DNA of 64,000 nucleotides from Castellaniella hirudinis_A. GTDB taxonomy: Bacteria > Pseudomonadota > Gammaproteobacteria > Burkholderiales > Burkholderiaceae_B. The notes below the pieces were generated by a model. It made no database searches. It had not been told where the DNA came from and saw nothing but the letters and a program-made list of their open reading frames with translations. This document shows, piece after piece, positions 35,306 to 43,534 of this stretch. The position numbers and the translations under genes are program-made. The stretch covers positions 186,001-250,000 of the forward strand of contig NZ_JBLGTV010000003.1 of the NCBI RefSeq assembly GCF_047468865.1, read 5' to 3'. Numbering within the stretch: position 1 is the first letter of the stretch; every line of letters begins with the position of its first letter.

Positions 35306-37026
35306 AGCCCTGGTCGTCCGTCCTGCGTATGGCCGAACCGCCGCCGCCTTTCGATCTGTCGGCGGCCGGCCTGATCGAGCGGCCCGAACAACTGGCCCGG
35401 CTGCAGCCGCCGGTGCGGCGCGTCCTGGCCCGCCGGTTCGACGTGCAGGCGCTGGCCGACCGGATCTGCCCGGTCGAGCGCGAGGATGGCCGGGTGACAG
35501 TGCTGGCCCGCGCCGAGTATGTGGGCGGCGACCAGGCGGATGCCCTGGTGCGGCGCATCCAGGCGGCGGGCTATCGTTTGTCGGATCCGGCCCGCTATGT
35601 GCTGCCCGCCGCGCTGCTGCTGGCGCTGTCGCGTGATCCGCGGGCCGCCGCCGGCGGGCGCCTGTCTCAGGCGGATCGCACGCCCACCGCCCTGGCGGGG
35701 GTTTTCCAGGATATGGTGGAGTGGGGCGTGCGCCAGGGGGCCAGCGATCTGCACCTGAATGTGTACCGGGATGCCGCGCAGTCCGAGGTGCGCTTCAGCG
35801 TTTCGGGGCGCTACATTGCCCCGGCGCGCTTCAGCCCCATGCCGACCGATTTGCTGATGGAGGTGCTGGCGGTCGCCTGGATGGATATTCAAGGAGGCAA
35901 TGGCGCGGTCTTCGACCCCTTGCAGGAGCAGCAGGGCAGCCTGCAGCGCCGGGTGGATGGCCGGGCCTATACCTTGCGCTGGGCTTCCCTGGCGGCCGAA
36001 CGCGGCCCCAGCGTCTGCCTGCGGTTCCTGTCCCGGGATCGTGAAATCCAGGCGGATGGCCTGGATCGCCTGGGCTATCGGCCCGATCAGGTGGCATGCT
36101 TCGACCGGGTCATGCGATCCGAGGGCGGCGCCATCGTGCTGGCGGGCACCGTGGGATCCGGCAAATCGACGACGCTGGCGGCCCTGATCCGGGCGCTGCC
36201 GGCGCACCGCAAGGTCATCACCCTGGAAGAACCCGTGGAATACCGGATCGAGGGGGCCGTGCAAAACACCATCAGCCGGGATCTGGATCAGCATGCCCGG
36301 GATCGCTATGCCGCCAAGCTGCGAACCCTGAAGCGTTCGGCCATGAGCGATGTGCTGCTCGGCGAAATCCGCGATGTGGACAGCGGGTTGGCCTTCATGG
36401 ATCTGGCCGGATCCGGGGTCAATCTGTACACCACGGTGCATGCGCCCTCCGCGTCCGCCATCGTCGATCGCCTGGCGTCGGCTTTCATCGGCGTGCCGCG
36501 TGATTTTCTGCGGACGCCCGGGGTTCTGAAGCTGTTGGTCTACCAGGTGCTGCTGCCGCGGCTGTGCGTCCGGTGCGCGCAGCCTGCCAGCATGCCGGCG
36601 CTGCAAAGCCGGCCGCCGGCCCGGCACGATGCGGCCTGGTGGACACAGTGGCTGGGCTGGATCGCGGCCGGCTGGGGAATCGCGGCGGCGGATCTGCGCC
36701 TGCGCAATCCGGCGGGCTGCGCGCATTGCCGCTTGCCCCAACTGCCCGAACTCGCGGGCTATCAGGGGCGCACGGTGGCCGCCGAACTGCTGGAGCCCGG
36801 CTTGGACGACGAGCCCGTGCCGACGGGGACGGACTATCTTCCTCATCCGTCGCGCAGCGCCTTCGCGCATGCCATGCAGAAGGTGGCGGCCGGCCTGGTC
36901 GATCCGCGGGATGTCGAAAGCCGCTTCATGGCCTTCGAGACCCTGACGCTGCGCTGCCGCCGGCGGGGCATTCCGCTGTCCGCCGGGGCGGACGGGCCAT
37001 GGGCCGCCGGGACGGACGGGCCATGA
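35302..37026 (+). CDS. pilQ: PilQ/GspE-family assembly ATPase of type IVb pilus
   Basis: The 574-residue cytosolic ATPase powers pilin polymerisation. Walker A GTVGSGKST has K288; the Asp box ITLEEPVEYRIEG, Walker B LLGEIRD and the His box TVHAPSA follow. Two CxxC pairs (CVRC and CAHC) near the C-terminal end form the zinc-binding tetra-cysteine of this family. A long frame runs in from upstream, but the ATG overlapping the pilP stop fits the operon pattern and the family length. The last codons are a tandemly duplicated stretch that contains two possible pilR starts. No second (retraction) ATPase is in the cluster. Confidence 0.88.
   Translation: MKPWSSVLRMAEPPPPFDLSAAGLIERPEQLARLQPPVRRVLARRFDVQALADRICPVEREDGRVTVLARAEYVGGDQADALVRRIQAAGYRLSDPARYVLPAALLLALSRDPRAAAGGRLSQADRTPTALAGVFQDMVEWGVRQGASDLHLNVYRDAAQSEVRFSVSGRYIAPARFSPMPTDLLMEVLAVAWMDIQGGNGAVFDPLQEQQGSLQRRVDGRAYTLRWASLAAERGPSVCLRFLSRDREIQADGLDRLGYRPDQVACFDRVMRSEGGAIVLAGTVGSGKSTTLAALIRALPAHRKVITLEEPVEYRIEGAVQNTISRDLDQHARDRYAAKLRTLKRSAMSDVLLGEIRDVDSGLAFMDLAGSGVNLYTTVHAPSASAIVDRLASAFIGVPRDFLRTPGVLKLLVYQVLLPRLCVRCAQPASMPALQSRPPARHDAAWWTQWLGWIAAGWGIAAADLRLRNPAGCAHCRLPQLPELAGYQGRTVAAELLEPGLDDEPVPTGTDYLPHPSRSAFAHAMQKVAAGLVDPRDVESRFMAFETLTLRCRRRGIPLSAGADGPWAAGTDGP
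36980..37025 (+). repeat. 24-bp tandem duplication at the pilQ/pilR junction
   Basis: Two 22-base copies (36980-37001 and 37004-37025) differ by one base and have a 24-base period. Each ends in an ATG in the pilR frame (36999 and 37023), so the translation start of pilR has been duplicated in frame. Confidence 0.85.
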
Positions 37027-38138
37027 ACCGGGCGCGCATGCATTGGGCCGCCTGGCGCGCGCGTCTGGACGCGTGGCGGTTCGCCGGCCAGCGGGCGGAC
37101 TATTTCGAATACCTGCATGCCGTCCTGACGGCGTCCCAGGGGCGCTTGACCCTGCGCGAACTGTTCGATCGGGATGCGTTGCGCTATGGCCCGGGGACGG
37201 TGCGTGGCCGGCTGTCGCGCGCCTGGTCGTTGGCGTGCGAGGCCAGCGGCGGCGATTTGCAGGCCACTTGGCGCGGCTGTTTTCCCGCCGATGAGCGCGC
37301 CTTGGTGCAGGTGTCCCAGCTGTACGGCAATGCGCGGTTGTTGGCCTGCTTCCAGTCCTTGGCCCGGCACCTGGGCCTGCTGCTGCGGGCCCGGCGGCTG
37401 CTGTGGGGCACGCTGGGCACCGCCGCCGTGGCGCTGCTGCTGGTCTGCGCCCTGGTGTGGGCGGTTCCGGTCTGGACGATTCCGTCTTTGCAACAGGCTT
37501 TTCAGGGCCTGCCCGAGGCGTTTTACGGGCCGTATGCGCGGGCCTTGTTCGCCGGCGCCCGCCTGGCCGGCGCCTGGGGGGCCGTGTTGCCGGTGGCGGC
37601 GCTGGGGGCCGTGGCGGCAACGATTGCGCTGCTGCCCAAGGCGTGCGGGCCGGGACGCCAGGTTTTGGATCGGTTCGGGCCCTGGCGCCTGTATCGGCAA
37701 ATCCAGGCTTTGCGCTTGATGGCCTTGATCGCCATTGTGCTGCAGCCGGGGCCGGGGGGCGCCGCGCAGTTGCGCGCCGTCCTGGTGCTGCTGATGCAGC
37801 GGGCCAGCCCCTGGATGGCGGCCCATCTCCGGCGCATGGTGGGAAATCTGGATCAGGGCCTCAGCGGGGCAGCGGCCTTGGATACCGGCCTGCTGGATCG
37901 GGATCTGTACTGGTATCTGCAGGATCTCGACGCGGCGCACGGTTTGCAGCCGGCCCTGCTGGCGGTGCATGCCCGCATGGCGACGGTCTGGTTTGCGCGG
38001 ATTCGCCTGCAGGCGCAGGCCATGCGCTGGCTGGTGTTGCTGGCGGGCGTGGCCTGTGTCCTGGGAATCGGCTTGTGGCATTTCGCCGCCATCGACGAAT
38101 TGCGGCGGGCCTGGATGATGTTTCACGCCAGCCAATAG
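37023..38138 (+). CDS. pilR: PilR/GspF-family inner-membrane platform protein
   Basis: The polytopic platform protein (371 residues) has two copies of a helical cytosolic domain and about three transmembrane segments (LWGTLGTAAVALLLVCALVW near residue 130, AVLPVAALGAVAATIALL near residue 185, WLVLLAGVACVLGIGLW near the end). It seats the PilQ ATPase. Its ATG overlaps the pilQ stop; an alternative in-frame ATG 24 bases upstream arises from a local duplication. The residues beside the third segment fit T2SSF/PilC/PilR proteins. Confidence 0.82.
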   Translation: MNRARMHWAAWRARLDAWRFAGQRADYFEYLHAVLTASQGRLTLRELFDRDALRYGPGTVRGRLSRAWSLACEASGGDLQATWRGCFPADERALVQVSQLYGNARLLACFQSLARHLGLLLRARRLLWGTLGTAAVALLLVCALVWAVPVWTIPSLQQAFQGLPEAFYGPYARALFAGARLAGAWGAVLPVAALGAVAATIALLPKACGPGRQVLDRFGPWRLYRQIQALRLMALIAIVLQPGPGGAAQLRAVLVLLMQRASPWMAAHLRRMVGNLDQGLSGAAALDTGLLDRDLYWYLQDLDAAHGLQPALLAVHARMATVWFARIRLQAQAMRWLVLLAGVACVLGIGLWHFAAIDELRRAWMMFHASQ

Positions 38139-38182
38139 GGGCGGGCGTCAATCGGCCGGTCAACGGCAAAAGGAGCGTGGAA

Positions 38183-38779
38183 ATGAATCATGAGCATCGC
38201 AATCGGCAGGGCGGCCCGCTGGCGGAAGCCGGGCGGAAACACCGGGCGCAGCAAGGCTTTTCCTTGATCGAAGTGTCTATTGTGACGGCCATCGTGCTGT
38301 TGATCGCCGTCATCGGCATTCCGGCCATCGGGGGGTATGTCATGGAAAACAAGGTGCCCAAAGTGGGCGAGGAACTGGCGCGCTTCATCATGCAGACCCG
38401 GGTCAATGCGGGTGCTTCGGGGGATGCCCCGTATGCCGACATCGGCACGGAAAACCTGGCGTCGATGGTGGCGGATTCCACGGTGCTGACTCTGGGCGGC
38501 GATGGCGCGGTGCGCCATGGCCTGGGCCAGGGGGGCCGCATCGAGGTCGAGGCCAGCGATGCCGGGGCGGGGTTTATCGTGCGCCTGCTGCAGGTCAATC
38601 ATGTCGCCTGCCCTTCGATCGCCTCCGTGCTGCAGCGCCTGGCCGACCAGATCGTCGTCACCGGGGACGGCGGCGCCGGCAAAACAGTGAAGGACAGCGC
38701 GACGCCCTATAGCGCGCTGACGACCGAATCCGCCTGCGGCCGGGGCGATGTCAACCAGTTCGCCTTTCATGTGCGCTGA
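38183..38779 (+). CDS. pilS: PilS-type major type IVb prepilin
   Basis: The prepilin has 198 residues. A long leader of 25 residues ends in QQG25, followed by F26-S-L-I-E30. Gly at -1 and Glu at +5 define the prepilin peptidase cleavage site and the long leader is typical of type IVb. The N-terminal helix (VSIVTAIVLLIAVIGIPAIG) follows, and the domain has two Cys (NHVACPS and ESACGRG) that could form the C-terminal disulfide. RBS AAAGGAG precedes the ATG. It is the major subunit by position, size and the HGLG motif seen in PilS. The mature protein needs a peptidase not encoded in this cluster. Confidence 0.85.
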   Translation: MNHEHRNRQGGPLAEAGRKHRAQQGFSLIEVSIVTAIVLLIAVIGIPAIGGYVMENKVPKVGEELARFIMQTRVNAGASGDAPYADIGTENLASMVADSTVLTLGGDGAVRHGLGQGGRIEVEASDAGAGFIVRLLQVNHVACPSIASVLQRLADQIVVTGDGGAGKTVKDSATPYSALTTESACGRGDVNQFAFHVR

Positions 38780-39881
38780 CGCCCGGGCGCTGGGCGGCCC
38801 CGCCGGACAGCGGGGCGCGCTGCTGTTGGAATTCATGGTCGCGGCCTTGCTGGGGGTGTTGCTGCTGGTCTGGGCGGGCCAGGAGTGGGCGCAGCGCATG
38901 CGGGCGCTGCAGGCCCAGTCCCTGGCGGCCTGGATGGCGCCTGCCCGCGATGCGGCTTTGGCGCTGCTGCGGCAGCATGGGGCGCTGATCCGGCAGGCGG
39001 ATACCGCCGCCGCCCTGGCGGATCAGGGGATCGCCGACTGGCAGGCCCCCCGCTGGACGGAGCTGAAAGCGCTGGGGTTGTTGGCCGGCGGCTGGCAGGA
39101 ATCCGGCCCGCTGAACCAGCGGCTGGACTTGCGGATCGACCGGATCGGGGCCTGCCCCGAAGCGCCGTGCCGGCTGCAGGCGTTTGTCGCGGCGCGCGCG
39201 GGCTTGCGGGATGCCCGGGGGCAGGTGGACGAATACCTGATCAGCGAATGGCTGCAGGCCGCCCGAGGGGAGGGCTGGATCGTCTGGCCGCAGGCCCCGG
39301 GGCAGTTACGCGGGGCGGGGCAGTTGGCCGTCGTGCCGCCGACGCTGGACTGGGCCCCGGGCACGGTGGCTTTGCGGGCGCAGGCTGTGCCGGCCCCGCC
39401 AGCCGGCGCGGCGGGGGATGAGGCTGTCGAGGACGGCGATCCGGCCGCCGACCCGCTGGATCACACGGATTTTCTCCGGCTGCGCGATCTTCGGGATCCC
39501 GATTTCCAGGGCGCCGCCACGGTGCAGGGCTGGGTGCGCAGCGGGGCCTGGCTGCAGGGGCGGGAAGGCCTGGTGCTGGTCAAGGGGGTGTCGTCCGGCG
39601 CCAGTTGCGCGGTCGAGGGGGGGATGGGGCGCAGCGGCGGCCGGCTGGGCCTGCTGGTGTGCCAGGGGGGCCGCTGGCGGCCGTTGGCTGGGCCGTCGGG
39701 CGGCGGATATTTGTTCAGCACCCGCTGGGGCTGCGCGAACAGGCAGGGAAGCTTTACCGGCAATCCGGTGACCGGCGGCTGTCTGTGCGAAACGGGCTAC
39801 CAGGCCGTGCAGGTGTCCGAAAGCGGCGACGCCGCCCATGTGGACGGTGTCTCCCGGGGTTATCTCTGCATCCCGGGCTGA
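38769..39881 (+). CDS. PilV-like minor pilin / tip adhesin candidate
   Basis: The 370-residue protein begins with a prepilin-like N-terminus. A 16-residue leader ends in Gly16, with Glu21 at +5 and a hydrophobic helix (FMVAALLGVLLLVWAG), so prepilin peptidase cleavage is plausible although position +1 is Ala. Most of the body is not family-typical. The C-terminal part has clustered Cys (GASCAVEGG, LLVCQGG, GCANRQ, CLCETGY, GYLCIPG) that could make a disulfide-stabilised domain, as in tip adhesins. Its ATG lies 11 bases before the pilS stop. In R64 the gene in this place is PilV, whose C-terminus is varied by a shufflon. No shufflon repeats or recombinase are seen here. Confidence 0.65.
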   Translation: MCADARALGGPAGQRGALLLEFMVAALLGVLLLVWAGQEWAQRMRALQAQSLAAWMAPARDAALALLRQHGALIRQADTAAALADQGIADWQAPRWTELKALGLLAGGWQESGPLNQRLDLRIDRIGACPEAPCRLQAFVAARAGLRDARGQVDEYLISEWLQAARGEGWIVWPQAPGQLRGAGQLAVVPPTLDWAPGTVALRAQAVPAPPAGAAGDEAVEDGDPAADPLDHTDFLRLRDLRDPDFQGAATVQGWVRSGAWLQGREGLVLVKGVSSGASCAVEGGMGRSGGRLGLLVCQGGRWRPLAGPSGGGYLFSTRWGCANRQGSFTGNPVTGGCLCETGYQAVQVSESGDAAHVDGVSRGYLCIPG

Positions 39882-39893
39882 TCGTCCCGGGCC

Positions 39894-39928
39894 GCCGCCG
39901 CCGGCATGGCACGCCCGCCGGCGGCGGC
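39894..39928. terminator. GC-rich hairpin between pilV-like gene and puuD
   Basis: GCCGCCGCCGGC (39894-39905) is the exact reverse complement of GCCGGCGGCGGC (39917-39928), with an 11-base loop. No T-run follows on either side. It lies between convergent genes and might slow polymerase from both directions. Confidence 0.35.
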
Positions 39929-39939
39929 GAAGGGCAGCC

Positions 39940-41157
39940 TTATTGGCCGTTCCAGGCGGCGATCACGGCGCGTTCCTCGTCCGTCATCTGCGTCAGGTTG
40001 GCCAGCGGCATGTACTGGTTGCCCACCACCACCTTGATCTGGGCGGCGTGTTGCAGGGTTTCGGCTTCGGTATCCAGCATGATGCCCGCCGGAGCGGCGG
40101 CAAAGCCGGCCTGCGTGGGTTTGGCCGAATGGCATTCGGTGCAGCGGGCCTGGATGATGCCATGCACCTGCTGGATGGTGATCGCGGCCACCGGCGTGCC
40201 GTCGGCCGCCGCCGCGGGTGCGGCTGTCGGAGCGGGGGCGGCAATCCAGCCGATGAGGGCCAGGGTGAGAATGCCTGCCGCCGGGTAACGCAAGTCGTTC
40301 TTGCCGACGTGGCGCAGCACGAAATACTGGCGTATCACCCCGCCGGCGACGATGAACAGCGTCATGATGACCCAGGCGTATTCGTTCGAGTAGGTGAACG
40401 AATAGTGGTTACTGAGCATCAGGAAGATCACCGGCAAGGTGAAATACGTGTTGTGCACCGACCGCTGCTTGCCCCAGGCCCCGTCCAGCGGGTTGGGTTT
40501 TTCGCCGGCCTTCAGGGCCTTGACCATGCGGCGCTGGCCCGGGATGATCCAGAAGAACACGTTGGCCGACATGCAGGTGGCCATCAGAGCGCCGGTGATC
40601 AGGAAGGCGGCGCGGCCCGGGAAGATCTGCGAAGTCAGCCAGGCGGTGGCGACCAGCAGCACGGCCACCGCCACACTGAGCCAGCCGTCGCGGTTGACCG
40701 TCGGGCTGATGATGCGGCACAGCCGCGAATAGAGGTTGTATCCCACCACCAGGAACAGCACCGCCAGGACGCCCGCTTCGACCCCGGTCATGTTGCGCGC
40801 CCATTCCCAGGGGCTGTTGGGGTTGACCAGGTAGATGTCGGCCTTCAGCAGGTACAGCAGCGTGAAGATGCCGAAGCCGGACAGCCAGGTGGCATAGGCT
40901 TTCCAGAACGACCAGTGCAGGTCGGGCGGCAGTTCGGCCGGGTTGGTCAGGTATTTCTGGTTATGGTAGAAGCCGCCGCCGTGGACGGCCCACATTTCGC
41001 CGAACACACCCAGCTTCTTGCTGTGTTCGCCCTTGGGCGGGTGCAGGCTGAGGTCGAGCATCACAAAGTAGAACGATTCGCCGATCCAGGCGATGGCGGC
41101 GATCACGTGCAGCCAGCGCAGCAGCAGGTTGCCGTATTCCAGGAAAAAACCTTCCAT
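39940..41157 (-). CDS. puuD: membrane urate oxidase with cytochrome c domain (PuuD)
   Basis: PuuD is an integral-membrane urate hydroxylase with about eight helices (e.g. LLLRWLHVIAAIAWIGESFYF, VFFWIIPGQ) and a C-terminal cytochrome c domain carrying the haem motif CTECH (about residue 344) and a Met-rich end. It oxidises urate to 5-hydroxyisourate and sends electrons to the respiratory chain instead of making hydrogen peroxide. At the ATG chosen it has 405 residues; the upstream 26 codons lack family features. uraH, whose product acts next, is just upstream on the same strand, and puuE and alc lie beyond the divergent regulator. Confidence 0.93.
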   Translation of the reverse strand: MEGFFLEYGNLLLRWLHVIAAIAWIGESFYFVMLDLSLHPPKGEHSKKLGVFGEMWAVHGGGFYHNQKYLTNPAELPPDLHWSFWKAYATWLSGFGIFTLLYLLKADIYLVNPNSPWEWARNMTGVEAGVLAVLFLVVGYNLYSRLCRIISPTVNRDGWLSVAVAVLLVATAWLTSQIFPGRAAFLITGALMATCMSANVFFWIIPGQRRMVKALKAGEKPNPLDGAWGKQRSVHNTYFTLPVIFLMLSNHYSFTYSNEYAWVIMTLFIVAGGVIRQYFVLRHVGKNDLRYPAAGILTLALIGWIAAPAPTAAPAAAADGTPVAAITIQQVHGIIQARCTECHSAKPTQAGFAAAPAGIMLDTEAETLQHAAQIKVVVGNQYMPLANLTQMTDEERAVIAAWNGQ

Positions 41158-41210
41158 GATGAGGTCTCCTCTATTTGTATTTAGTCGGAATTCTGGGGTT
41201 ACAGCAAGGT

Positions 41211-41564
41211 TCAGCTGCCGCGATAGGTGGACCAAGTCCAGGGCGTCACGACCAGCGGCACGTGGTAGTTCTGCGTTGGATCGGCCACGCCGAAGCGCAG
41301 CACCACCACATCCACGAAGCGTGGCTCGGGCAGGCTGACGCCCTTGCCCGCGAAGTAATCCCCGGCATGGAAGCGGAGTTCGTAGGTGCCCTTGATCAGG
41401 GCGTCGCCACTGAGCAAGGGCGCATCACAGCGACCGTCCGCATTGGTGGCGGTTTGGGTCAGCAGGGTGCGGGATTCGCCGTCCAGGCGATAGAGTTCCA
41501 GGGCGACGCCCTGAGCCGGCACACCGTGTACGGTGTCCAGGACATGGGTGGAAAGTTTTCCCAT
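41211..41564 (-). CDS. uraH: 5-hydroxyisourate hydrolase (transthyretin-like)
   Basis: The 117-residue enzyme hydrolyses 5-hydroxyisourate to OHCU. The N-terminal LSTHVLDTVHG with the catalytic His, the inner HAGDYF region and the diagnostic C-terminal tetrapeptide YRGS are present. There is no signal peptide. It precedes puuD in a divergent two-gene unit and is separated by about 240 bases from the FCD regulator, a region holding two identical operator-like elements. The OHCU decarboxylase (UraD) that should follow is not encoded in this window. Confidence 0.95.
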   Translation of the reverse strand: MGKLSTHVLDTVHGVPAQGVALELYRLDGESRTLLTQTATNADGRCDAPLLSGDALIKGTYELRFHAGDYFAGKGVSLPEPRFVDVVVLRFGVADPTQNYHVPLVVTPWTWSTYRGS

Positions 41565-41725
41565 GGTAGTGATCCCCGGTCAGTATCCTGTCAATGGGGC
41601 CCCCGGTTCTGGCCAACCCGGCATGGGATGCCGGGGCGCGTCGGGCGGGTGGATGCCGGCCCTTCGGGACAGGAAGGTTTATGTCGGATGACGCGCCTGC
41701 AACGAGGCTTGCCAGTGCCGACGTT

Positions 41726-41783
41726 ATTGTCAACAATTTGTGTTGACGATTTTCGCGTGATCAACAATAATTGTCAACAATTT
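41726..41783. promoter_or_regulatory. two identical 14-bp operator-like elements of the purine cluster
   Basis: The 14 bases ATTGTCAACAATTT occur exactly at 41726-41739 and 41770-41783, with starts 44 bases apart (about four helical turns). Each contains the inverted repeat ATTGT-CA-ACAAT, which fits the TnGTnnnACnA-like half sites of FadR/FCD-type GntR regulators. Further partial half sites lie between them (GTTGACGATT, GATCAACAAT). They lie between uraH and the regulator gene and probably control both directions. Confidence 0.75.
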
Positions 41784-41806
41784 CCTGGCTTTTGATTTTT
41801 GGCGCC

Positions 41807-42565
41807 ATGCTTCAGCTGAAACCCTCACGTTCCGCATCGATCGACCTCAAGGCTCCCCGGGCGTCGTCGCTGCGCCAGCCGAAAGTCGCCAACAACCCTT
41901 CCGAAGTGCAGCGCGTCTACGACGAAATCTTCGACGCCGCCATGGATCGCCGCCTGTTGCCCGGGGCCAAACTGACCGAAGCCGCCCTGTGCGCGATTTT
42001 CGATTGTTCCCGCAGCACGGTGCGCGCGGCGCTGGCGCAACTGGCGCACGACAAGATCGTGCTCATCGAACCCAACCGGGGGGCCCGGGTCTGGCAGGCG
42101 GGCGCCAAGGAAATCCGGGACGTGTTCGCCATGCGCCGGGCACTGGAAGGCATCGCCATCGAACAACTGGTGGTGCTGGACAGCCTGGACACCCGCCTGG
42201 CGCCCCTGGACGACATGGTGCGTCGGGAACAACTGGCCTACCAGCAGGGCGACCGCATCAGCTGGCTGCGCCTGTCCAACGCCTTTCATGTCGAGCTGGC
42301 CCGGGTGCTGGACAACCAGGTGCTGGTCGAGATGCTGTCCGGCCTGTGCGCGCGCACCACCTTGATCATCGCCCTGGGCGGCAGCCCGGAAGGCACGGCC
42401 TGCTCGTATGTCGAGCACCAGGACATCCTGGATCGCATCCGCCAGCGCGACGCCCAGGGCGCCAAGGCCGCGATGGATCATCATTTGCAAGATTGCGAAC
42501 AGCGGATGGAGGCCTCGGATGCGCGGGCCGCCGATCCCTGGGCCGCTTTTGGCGTGACACGCTGA
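41807..42565 (+). CDS. GntR-family (FCD) regulator of the purine cluster
   Basis: This 252-residue DNA-binding regulator has an N-terminal winged helix (GAKLTEAALCAIFDCSRSTVRAALAQLAHDKIV). The C-terminal FCD ligand-binding domain includes RRALEGIAIEQL and the metal-site histidines in FHVELA and EHQDIL. It is divergent from uraH-puuD and 21 bases upstream of puuE, so it is in a position to control urate, allantoin and allantoate use in response to a pathway metabolite. The chosen ATG follows the second operator, which suggests autoregulation. The family call is secure; the ligand is inferred. Confidence 0.88.
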   Translation: MLQLKPSRSASIDLKAPRASSLRQPKVANNPSEVQRVYDEIFDAAMDRRLLPGAKLTEAALCAIFDCSRSTVRAALAQLAHDKIVLIEPNRGARVWQAGAKEIRDVFAMRRALEGIAIEQLVVLDSLDTRLAPLDDMVRREQLAYQQGDRISWLRLSNAFHVELARVLDNQVLVEMLSGLCARTTLIIALGGSPEGTACSYVEHQDILDRIRQRDAQGAKAAMDHHLQDCEQRMEASDARAADPWAAFGVTR

Positions 42566-42586
42566 CTTTTTCACAGGAGACCTTCC

Positions 42587-43513
42587 ATGCAAGACCCCAA
42601 TTACCCCCGCGATTTGCTTGGCTATGGCCGCGATGTGCCGCAGGCCAACTGGCCGGGCCAGGCCCGAGTGGCTGTGCAGTTCGTGATGAACTACGAAGAA
42701 GGCGGCGAAAACTGCGTGCTGCACGGCGATGCCGGATCCGAGCAGTTCCTGTCCGAAATCATCGGGGCGGCGGCCTACCCGGATCGGCACCTGTCGATGG
42801 AATCCATCTACGAATATGGTTCGCGGGCGGGCGTGTGGCGCATCTTGCGCGAATTCGAACGCCGCGGCCTGCCGCTGACGGTATTTGGCGTCGGCATGGC
42901 GCTGGCGCGCAACCCGGAAGTGGCGCGCGCCTTCGTCGAGCTGGGCCATGAAGTCGCCTGCCACGGCTACCGCTGGATTCACTACCAGAATGTGCCCGAA
43001 GCCGTGGAACGCGAACACTTCCAGCGTTGCGTCGAAATCGTCACCCAACTGCTGGGCCGCCACCCCGAAGGCTGGTACACCGGGCGCGACAGCCCCAATA
43101 CCCTGCGTATCGTGGCCGAAGAAGGCCAGTTCCTGTACGACGCCGACTACTACGGCGACGACCTGCCGTTCTGGACCGAAGTCGATATCGGCGAGGGCAA
43201 GACGCATCCCCAGCTGATCGTGCCCTATACCCTGGACACCAACGATATGCGCTTTGCATCGCCCCAGGGCTTTAACACCGGCGATCACTTCTTCCATTAC
43301 CTGCGCGATGCCTTCGATGTGCTGTACGCCGAAGGAGAAACCGCGCCCAAGATGATGTCGGTGGGCCTGCATTGCCGCCTGACGGGCCGGCCGGCGCGTT
43401 TTGCCGGCCTGCAACGCTTCCTGGATCACATCCAGCGGCACGACCGCGTGTGGATTGCGACCCGGGCGGACATCGCCCGCCACTGGGTCAAAGAACATCC
43501 CTTCAAAGCCTGA
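42587..43513 (+). CDS. puuE: allantoinase PuuE (polysaccharide deacetylase fold)
   Basis: PuuE-type allantoinase (308 residues) hydrolyses allantoin to allantoate without metal-dependent amidohydrolase motifs. The start (NYPRDLLGYGRDVPQANWP) and the sequence QFVMNYEEGGENCVLHGD are typical of PuuE. The deacetylase-type HEVACHGYRWIHY and the GWYTGRDSPNT segment follow. RBS AGGAG precedes the ATG. It sits between the FCD regulator and the allantoicase gene, in the order expected of allantoin catabolism. Confidence 0.92.
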   Translation: MQDPNYPRDLLGYGRDVPQANWPGQARVAVQFVMNYEEGGENCVLHGDAGSEQFLSEIIGAAAYPDRHLSMESIYEYGSRAGVWRILREFERRGLPLTVFGVGMALARNPEVARAFVELGHEVACHGYRWIHYQNVPEAVEREHFQRCVEIVTQLLGRHPEGWYTGRDSPNTLRIVAEEGQFLYDADYYGDDLPFWTEVDIGEGKTHPQLIVPYTLDTNDMRFASPQGFNTGDHFFHYLRDAFDVLYAEGETAPKMMSVGLHCRLTGRPARFAGLQRFLDHIQRHDRVWIATRADIARHWVKEHPFKA

Positions 43514-43534
43514 TTTTCTGGAAATATACGCACC

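Noticed and set aside
38748..39881. A shufflon-like inversion region at the PilV-like gene
   Set aside because: No inverted repeats of about 19 bases or nearby recombinase gene are seen, and only one C-terminal segment exists.
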